Source: Sipunculus nudus
Lineage: Eukaryota > Annelida > Sipuncula > Golfingiida > Sipunculidae
Length of the DNA stretch: 64,000 nt
Direction of reading: 5' to 3'
Assembly (NCBI GenBank): GCA_026874595.1
Contig: CM049320.1
Coordinates: 31,594,214-31,658,213 of the forward strand
The position numbers and the translations under genes were made by a program. Under the pieces are notes generated by a model. It ran no database searches. It worked only from the letters and a program-made list of their open reading frames with translations, and was not told the origin of the DNA. Below, in pieces: positions 60,701 through 64,000 of this stretch. The first letter of the stretch is position 1. Every line of letters begins with the position of its first letter.

Positions 60701-63700
60701 ATCACACCTAAAAATGTAAGTCTGACACAAATTTGTCTGCCAGACAGCAATATGATTATACTGTGGTTGGTATTTTGTTCGCGAGGGTTTTCATATTTGC
60801 GATATTTGCGAAGGGGAAATTACAGCCAAAATGAATCCTTCTTGAATAAGACGCCACCTCCTCCCAGGTGATCAGTAATTAATTCTATATCCTAAATGGC
60901 ATCTCACGGATACTGAGCCGGTTGTGTCAATATTAGGCTAAATTTCATGTTCCCAATAATTCATTGAAGAAAGCAAGCTCGATCTGTTTTTATTCAAAAT
61001 AAAGGTTTTAGACTAGCATTAAACTATCTGTATGCTGATGGCTGGCATGTTAAGGCCATTGGGCGTGGTTGCTGCTGTTCTGCTGACTCATTCGACGTCT
61101 CATCTTGATCTCAGGGCTTGGTGTTCTGGAGCTAACCTGGGGAGGCGTCCTTGGTACCTTTGCGCTGGGCTTGGTGTGGTATCAAAAAAACAATCAGAGA
61201 CTTCGCTGCTATTTCTCCTTACCATATTTGGAGGCCAAATACCTGGAAACTAGCTTTTCAAAACTTTTTCATGGGTGCGGTAGCTGATGCAGACCCCAGC
61301 TTGCTGGCATCAATGTGATCGGCCCAAACCCCAGCTCTACTTTTTGTTTTGTTCAAATCCAAGTAAAAGATGTCAATATGCTGTATGTCGTAAACAGATG
61401 TAAACTATTAACATATTTTCTTAGTAATAATAATATGTATATTAACTGTTATATTGACTGTATATCAACAGGTATTCTGGAATGAGAGTGGGGAGCTCCT
61501 CTGCATCACCACTGATGAATCATTCTTCATCCTGCGGTACAGCAGCGAGGCAGTTGAAAAGGCCCGAGAGTCACCAGAGGGCGTCACTGAGGATGGAATA
61601 GAAGAAGCCTTTGATGTAAGCTTCAGTTACATTTACCTTAAGGGTTTCTCATAAAAACATTTGTTTCAGCTATGTCTGCTGACTGAACTTAAGAAAAAGA
61701 TTGAAAGGTTCCAGCTAACTGTGCAATACCTCATTTACATATACCCAAGTTTGTGTATAGAAGTCATATATGAAGAGTATTATAAAAAGACTTTTATTGA
61801 GCTCAGTAATATTATATCACAGGTTTTATCTTGAAGAGAGTCAAATATTATGAACGAAAGAAATTTGGATACAAACACAGTGGAACCTCTGCTTACGGGC
61901 ACCTCTGTACTAAAGGCACCTCCTATTTACGGCTACTTGCAGGCAGTCCCTTGAAAGTAGGTCCAAAAGTCTATAACCTCCCTACCTAGGGCACCTCTCT
62001 GTTGTGGCCAAAATGTCTGGTCCCGTCAGTGTCCATAATTCAGAGGTTCTACTGTAGTTTGAATGTCTCTGTGCAGCAAGTTATTCAATGATCAACATTA
62101 TTTTGACAAGTCATGTAACAATAATGTGTTTGATGCAGAGTTACACAGGCCCCATTAGTTTAAGTCCTGATATGACCAGAAACAGTTTTATACAGGTGAT
62201 GTCAGGACAGGTGTAGATGATGATAACGAGTTACAATTACAGGTGTTAGGTGAGGTAGAGGAGACTGTGAGGACTGGATGCTGGGTGGGTGACTGCTTCA
62301 TCTACACCAACTTTGTCAACAGACTAAACTACTATGTAGGAGGAGAGATTGTCACCATCGCTCATTTAGACAGGTAAAGCACAACCTGGAATTTCTAAAT
62401 TGTTCAACCCCCCCCCCCCCTAAATTTTTTTTCCAAACTTAAAAAAAAGAAACTGAAATTAACCTCCTTTAACCAGAAAGTAATAATTTACAAATTTATA
62501 TGTTTAGAATTTGCAAATTGTATTGTTATGCTGTAATTGATGGTACTTGGCTTGGTGGTATTCACTCATACATGAATAAATACAGACTGCCTGATGCTGC
62601 CAAAGATGTGCATTGCCCCCTGCCCATTTGAGATAATATACAGTCTAGTTAGGCTCAGTTGGTTAATTTCAGCTTGCCACTTGGATATGGTGCTTGCATA
62701 TGTAGTCAGGCACTGATTTCAAATTAAATGAAAACAGCTTATTTAGGGAAAACAACTGTATGACCACTGTTGTCATATCTTTATCATTTGTAGTTTCAGT
62801 GAAACCTTAATACATGGTTAACCACAGTCAATGTAATCCTTCCATGTTCAGTACAATACTTGGTACTGTCATAACAGCTCTTGATAAAATTTCCTTGTCA
62901 AACAATTTAGATCATAAATACATAAAACCTGTTCAGACATGTATCTCATCTTGTTTATATTGGATTATCAGTGTCAGGGGTACAGCTTAGAAAAACCTGC
63001 AATAAAGTAACCTTAATAAAAAGGTATTTCCAAACCTAAGTTCCATACATATTAATTTTTACTGTGTTTTTGCAGAGTTATGTATTTATTGGGCTACATT
63101 CCTAAGGACAACCGGTTGTATCTGGGTGACAAAGAACTTAACATTGTTGGCTACTCTCTGTTACTCTCTGTGCTTGAATACCAAACTGCTGTTATGAGGC
63201 GAGACTTTGAGACAGCAGATAAGGTGTTACCCACAATTCCCAGGGAACAGCGTAACAGAGTGGCACATTTCTTGGAAAAACAGGTAAACACATTCAAAAG
63301 TCACTTTTTATTTTGAGATTGATATGACCGGTGAGCAAACAGTAAGAATGAATAAACAGTTGCGAATGATTTATATAAAATATTTATTTAACACAGTATC
63401 ATGGAATATAAATTTTACAGAGATTTGTTATGCTTTTATTGGTCATGAAGAACACTATAAAAGTACATGGTGTACAATAATTTTGGAAGAAAAGTTATGG
63501 TTTGAAGAAGAATTATTCAGATCATTGAATAATGTCGTGAAGGTCATAAATCTTATTTTCCCTTAGTTAACTCACTTAATGGGTGCTAGATGTTTAAAGT
63601 CCATTGATCTATAACAAATAGTCCTTTATCAGGCAGATATTTCATCTACAAACTTTTTTTCCAAAGAGATCTCTGTTTAAGTAACAGAACGTTACTTTTC

Positions 63701-63820
63701 TGCTTTCAGGGCTTTAAACCACAAGCCTTGGCGGTTACCTGTGATCCTGAACACAAGTTTGAGCTGGCTTTGCAGCTTGGAGAGTTAAAGGTCGCATATC
63801 AGCTGGCTCAGGAGGCAGAG
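34142..63820 (+). CDS. COPB2: Coatomer subunit beta-prime (COPB2), 5' part, gene runs off the right edge
   Basis: Beta-prime COP is a subunit of the COPI coat that drives retrograde Golgi-to-ER and intra-Golgi transport. Its N-terminal WD40 propeller binds KKXX/KXKXX dilysine tails of cargo. Coding exons seen: 34142-34144, 41056-41193, 45066-45152 or 45225-45311 (alternatives), 52010-52136, 52992-53140, 53996-54142, 55005-55104, 56588-56730, 58518-58717, 59315-59514, 60609-60715, 61472-61615, 62243-62373, 63076-63283, 63710-63820. With one copy of exon 3 they join in frame to 665 codons. The human protein is about 906 aa, so roughly the last quarter lies beyond the window. The reading is nearly colinear with animal COPB2: [65 protein letters not shown] and [14 protein letters not shown] are all present. 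The first propeller covers about residues 1-300, the second about 300-600, and the alpha-solenoid begins in the last exons. All junctions are GT-AG. Most of the nearly 30 kb is transposon-rich intron. Confidence 0.97.
34797..35643. mobile_element. Fold-back TIR element in COPB2 intron 1
   Basis: The left arm (from ggtctatctaaaacgcggag) and right arm (ctccgcggattctctacgttttagacagacc) are inverted copies for about 190 bp, reaching the aatgaccgaaataattaaa motif on each side. Both arms contain short cggagaat repeats. Imperfect direct repeats ctcttaacagt and ctctttacagt flank it. No transposase ORF is visible. Confidence 0.85.
36270..36320. repeat. Poly-G and poly-C tracts
   Basis: ggggggggg near 36279 and a C-run at 36301-36317, with another C-run at 36486-36497; such tracts are assembly-error prone. 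Confidence 0.9.
36642..38738. mobile_element. Mutator-like element with 9-bp target duplication
   Basis: Perfect 9-bp direct repeats tttttagaa at 36633-36641 and 38739-38747 flank about 210-bp inverted ends. The ends are built of 16-18 bp repeats (gagacactcggcccca) and continue into aaacccctcagaaaac and cttcccgtagttat. Long TIRs with a 9-bp duplication are typical of Mutator-like elements. The interior is AT-rich with (TA)n at 37546-37588 and 38331-38382 and no transposase, so it is non-autonomous. Confidence 0.8.
38967..39248 (+). other. Unrecognised 93-codon ORF in COPB2 intron 1
   Basis: Reads [17 protein letters not shown] through [15 protein letters not shown] to TGA, with no ATG at the left end and moderately balanced codon use. 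It lies just right of the Mutator-like element. No family recognised; possibly part of an old repeat. Confidence 0.2.
41056..41193 (+). CDS. COPB2: COPB2 coding exon 2 (residues 2-47)
   Basis: The acceptor is ttgcag and the donor cag|gtaaaa; 138 nt, phase 0 at both ends. It encodes [18 protein letters not shown] through WNHESQ, WD blade 1. The RVK motif contributes to the dilysine-binding face in the yeast homologue. Its 3' end and donor are partly repeated twice just downstream (see the repeat at 41155-41385). Confidence 0.95.
41155..41385 (+). repeat. 76-bp tandem repeat copying the COPB2 exon 2 3' end and donor
   Basis: gttcacatatggaaccatgaatca-cag|gtaaaattaataagcc is followed by two more copies. 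The second (to 41269) keeps cag|gtaaaa; the third has cag|gaaaaa and so no GT. Using the second donor would add 76 nt and a stop at 41236-41238. Confidence 0.9.
41761..44996 (+). mobile_element. 3.2-kb element, copy 1 (COPB2 intron 2)
   Basis: Starts T4-agctcagctgac with a 29-bp imperfect hairpin (agctcagctgac...gtcatctgagct) and ends gatcagctgagcgccgtgacccatgggtcccttgttt. gctcagctga is thus inverted at both ends. Inside is a diverged direct duplication (about 41870-42490 and 42590-43115), a C-run near 43292, and a 70-bp tandem pair at 43860-43990. No ORF above 100 codons. Looks like a non-autonomous Helentron-type element (inference). Confidence 0.8.
45066..45152 (+). CDS. COPB2: COPB2 exon 3a, alternative copy 1 (residues 48-76)
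   Basis: 87 nt, phase 0 at both ends, acceptor tttttctag and donor GTAAGT. The peptide runs from [17 protein letters not shown] to RKNWIVTAS. It matches the COPB2 segment that completes blade 1 and starts blade 2. It carries the PVRA arginine equivalent to yeast Arg59, which I recall as a dilysine-cargo contact. It is a homologue of exon 3b and cannot sit beside it in a normal propeller, because 29 residues would be duplicated. It begins about 70 bp after the end of a 3.2-kb mobile element. Confidence 0.9.
45225..45311 (+). CDS. COPB2: COPB2 exon 3b, alternative copy 2 (residues 48-76)
   Basis: 87 nt, phase 0 at both ends, acceptor ctctttttag after a strong pyrimidine tract, donor GTAAGC. 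The peptide runs from [17 protein letters not shown] to RKNWAVTGS. It shares 20 of 29 residues with exon 3a. The CDLPVRA and VTGS segments look like the common animal sequence, so 3b may be the default form (inference). Only 72 nt separate it from 3a. Confidence 0.93.
45585..45865 (+). repeat. tRNA-headed SINE-like repeat in COPB2 intron 3
   Basis: ggttagtgtgctggactcat and gttgtgggtttgcctc are spaced like boxes A and B of a tRNA. A body follows with no ORF. Different family from the SINE at 870. Confidence 0.45.
48275..51503 (+). mobile_element. 3.2-kb element, copy 2 (COPB2 intron 3)
   Basis: Same orientation, ends and internal order as copy 1 and near-identical by eye along its length, including both internal modules, the C-run (49796-49814) and the 70-bp pair. 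It inserts in the intron between exon 3b and exon 4. Confidence 0.85.
52010..52136 (+). CDS. COPB2: COPB2 coding exon 4 (residues 77-119)
   Basis: 127 nt; acceptor ttcaacaag, donor gtaagt. It encodes [17 protein letters not shown] to FILTSS plus one base of the next Asp codon. WD blades 2-3. The acceptor has a weak pyrimidine tract, which may matter for alternative splicing just upstream. Confidence 0.95.
52992..53140 (+). CDS. COPB2: COPB2 coding exon 5 (residues 119-168)
   Basis: 149 nt after gtttgtag, ending at a gtaatg donor. It encodes [26 protein letters not shown] and [12 protein letters not shown] blades 3-4 with a classic GH...WD pattern. Confidence 0.96.
53996..54142 (+). CDS. COPB2: COPB2 coding exon 6 (residues 169-217)
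   Basis: 147 nt between tactacag and gtgagt, phase 0 at both ends. It encodes [19 protein letters not shown] and [16 protein letters not shown] blades 4-5. Confidence 0.97.
54169..54342. mobile_element. Mariner-type MITE in COPB2 intron 6
   Basis: TIRs CAGTAGAACCTG and CAGGTTTTACTG with flanking TA on both sides, 174 bp, starting 26 bp after the exon 6 donor. Repeated gagaccacc inside. Confidence 0.8.
55005..55104 (+). CDS. COPB2: COPB2 coding exon 7 (residues 218-251)
   Basis: 100 nt between taattacag and gtaaga. It encodes [16 protein letters not shown] to [10 protein letters not shown] blade 6. Confidence 0.97.
55117..56090. mobile_element. Repeat bounded by tatccccagacaa... and ...tctggggatacta in COPB2 intron 7
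   Basis: Left: tatccccagacaaaatcggggg with its own hairpin and gatactatg. Right: gtctggggatactatggca. The interior contains two to three copies of a roughly 300-bp unit (tgccacttgacagtactgtgagcattataag at 55495 and 55825) with gaccttgacctt-like motifs, and a G-run at 56020. Confidence 0.6.
56588..56730 (+). CDS. COPB2: COPB2 coding exon 8 (residues 251-298)
   Basis: 143 nt between tcttcag and gtgagc. It encodes [19 protein letters not shown] to [12 protein letters not shown], the end of the first propeller. Confidence 0.97.
57658..57706. repeat. (TA)n microsatellite in COPB2 intron 8
   Basis: About 49 bp of alternating TA. Confidence 0.95.
57990..58420 (+). repeat. Imperfect tandem array, unit about 130 bp, in COPB2 intron 8
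   Basis: Recurring ataacttaccag..., gatggatttt..gaaactca, cagcaaaat.catgc, and gaggtcagaggtcacaa. Same family as 59570-60045. Confidence 0.7.
58518..58717 (+). CDS. COPB2: COPB2 coding exon 9 (residues 299-365)
   Basis: 200 nt between attgacag and gtaaga. It encodes [18 protein letters not shown], then [13 protein letters not shown] and ending NPNG plus a split Arg codon. Start of the second propeller. Confidence 0.97.
58780..59205 (+). repeat. Repeat bounded by tgtcccccgctt and aagcagggggca in COPB2 intron 9
   Basis: Inverted ends, then a tctgtctgtct-rich head (cattgatttgggtttgtctg) also seen in reverse at 28860-29045. No ORF. Confidence 0.65.
59315..59514 (+). CDS. COPB2: COPB2 coding exon 10 (residues 365-432)
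   Basis: 200 nt between ggttacag and gtaaat. It encodes [19 protein letters not shown] to FKPDFGAE, second propeller. Confidence 0.97.
59570..60045 (+). repeat. Imperfect tandem array, unit about 130 bp, in COPB2 intron 10
   Basis: Same unit as 57990-58420. A perfect AGGTCAAAGGTCA is at 60020-60032; near-perfect forms (aggtcagaggtca) are at 59878 and, in the other array, 58389. Confidence 0.75.
60609..60715 (+). CDS. COPB2: COPB2 coding exon 11 (residues 432-467)
   Basis: 107 nt between attggcag and gtaagt. It encodes [18 protein letters not shown] to IEITPKN. Confidence 0.96.
61472..61615 (+). CDS. COPB2: COPB2 coding exon 12 (residues 468-515)
   Basis: 144 nt between tcaacag and gtaagc, phase 0. 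It encodes [18 protein letters not shown] to [10 protein letters not shown]. Confidence 0.96.
61878..62054. mobile_element. Related MITE in COPB2 intron 12
   Basis: TIRs CAGTGGAACCTCTG and CAGAGGTTCTACTG, 177 bp, with repeated gggcacctct inside. No ORF. Confidence 0.8.
62243..62373 (+). CDS. COPB2: COPB2 coding exon 13 (residues 516-559)
   Basis: 131 nt between caattacag and gtaaag. It encodes [19 protein letters not shown] to TIAHLD plus a split Arg codon. Confidence 0.97.
63076..63283 (+). CDS. COPB2: COPB2 coding exon 14 (residues 559-628)
   Basis: 208 nt between tttttgcag and gtaaac. It encodes [18 protein letters not shown] to RVAHFLEKQ, the join between the second propeller and the alpha-solenoid. 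Confidence 0.97.
63710..63820 (+). CDS. COPB2: COPB2 coding exon 15 (residues 629-665), last one in the window
   Basis: 111 nt between tgctttcag and gtaagt, phase 0 at both ends. It encodes [18 protein letters not shown] to YQLAQEAE, alpha-solenoid. The following intron is invaded by a minus-strand element from about 63868. Confidence 0.97.
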
Positions 63821-63867
63821 GTAAGTATAACTGTAGACTGCACAAACACTGTGCCACAAGTGTCATA

Positions 63868-64000
63868 TAACAAGGGACCCATGGGTCAGGGCGCTCAGCT
63901 GAAGTTTGCAAAAATAAGCAAAATATTATATTGTAATGTTTTTCATATATAAGCATATGAGAAGCTAAGAGGAAAGGGGTGTCTGTCTGATAAGATATTA
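63868..64000 (-). mobile_element. Start of another minus-strand copy of the 3.2-kb element family
   Basis: aacaagggacccatgggtcagggcgctcagctga is the reverse complement of the 3' end. Further right, gagaagctaagaggaaaggggtg mirrors cccctttcctcttagctt of copy 1. It runs past the window edge. Confidence 0.75.

Noticed and set aside
60467-60871. 134-aa ORF around COPB2 exon 11
   Set aside because: Only 60609-60715 is exon; the rest is intron read-through in the same or a shifted frame.

Overview
The window is animal nuclear DNA: AT-rich, intron-rich, with GT-AG splice sites and many short mobile repeats. The repeat types (elements starting agctcagctgac and ending gacccatgggtcccttgttt, tRNA-derived SINEs, Helitron ends, many TIR elements) suggest a mollusc, probably a bivalve. 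That is an inference from repeat style and protein similarity, not a proof. Most long ORFs in other frames run through repeats.

Three genes can be read. (1) A SAMD3-like gene on the + strand (11477-14984) has five exons, one in-frame TGA and one apparent one-base insertion, so it is probably decaying or mis-sequenced. (2) A complete TMEM107 gene on the - strand (29954 down to 25842) has four coding exons and encodes 137 aa of a ciliary transition-zone membrane protein. (3) The 5' three quarters of COPB2 (coatomer beta-prime) lies on the + strand from the ATG at 34142 to beyond the right edge: 15 coding exon positions, 665 codons. TMEM107 and COPB2 are head to head, 4.2 kb apart.

The most interesting observation is that COPB2 coding exon 3 is present twice (45066-45152 and 45225-45311). 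Both copies are 87 nt, in the same phase, with intact splice sites, and separated by a 72-nt intron. The peptides agree at 20 of 29 positions, and 11 of the 20 shared residues use different synonymous codons. This is the layout of an old, selected pair of mutually exclusive exons. It swaps part of WD blades 1-2 of the propeller that binds dilysine cargo signals. Two near-identical 3.2-kb mobile elements flank the pair, and the exon 2 splice donor has also been tandemly repeated.

Layout: 1-9.4 kb mostly repeats (SINE, a 2.4-kb minus-strand element carrying an array with three perfect DR1 motifs, a perfect 33-bp palindrome); 9.3-9.7 kb a GC-richer, promoter-like block with a possible minus-strand first exon; 10.6-11.4 kb an old element copy; 11.5-15 kb the SAMD3-like gene; 15.0-16.15 kb a 105-bp minisatellite; 16.2-25.8 kb mostly featureless DNA with simple repeats and a MITE; 25.8-30 kb TMEM107; 31.4-33.55 kb Helitron ends around odd-composition DNA; 33.9 kb to the end COPB2 with introns full of elements (fold-back at 34.8 kb, Mutator-like element at 36.6-38.7 kb, twin elements at 41.8-45.0 and 48.3-51.5 kb, and others).
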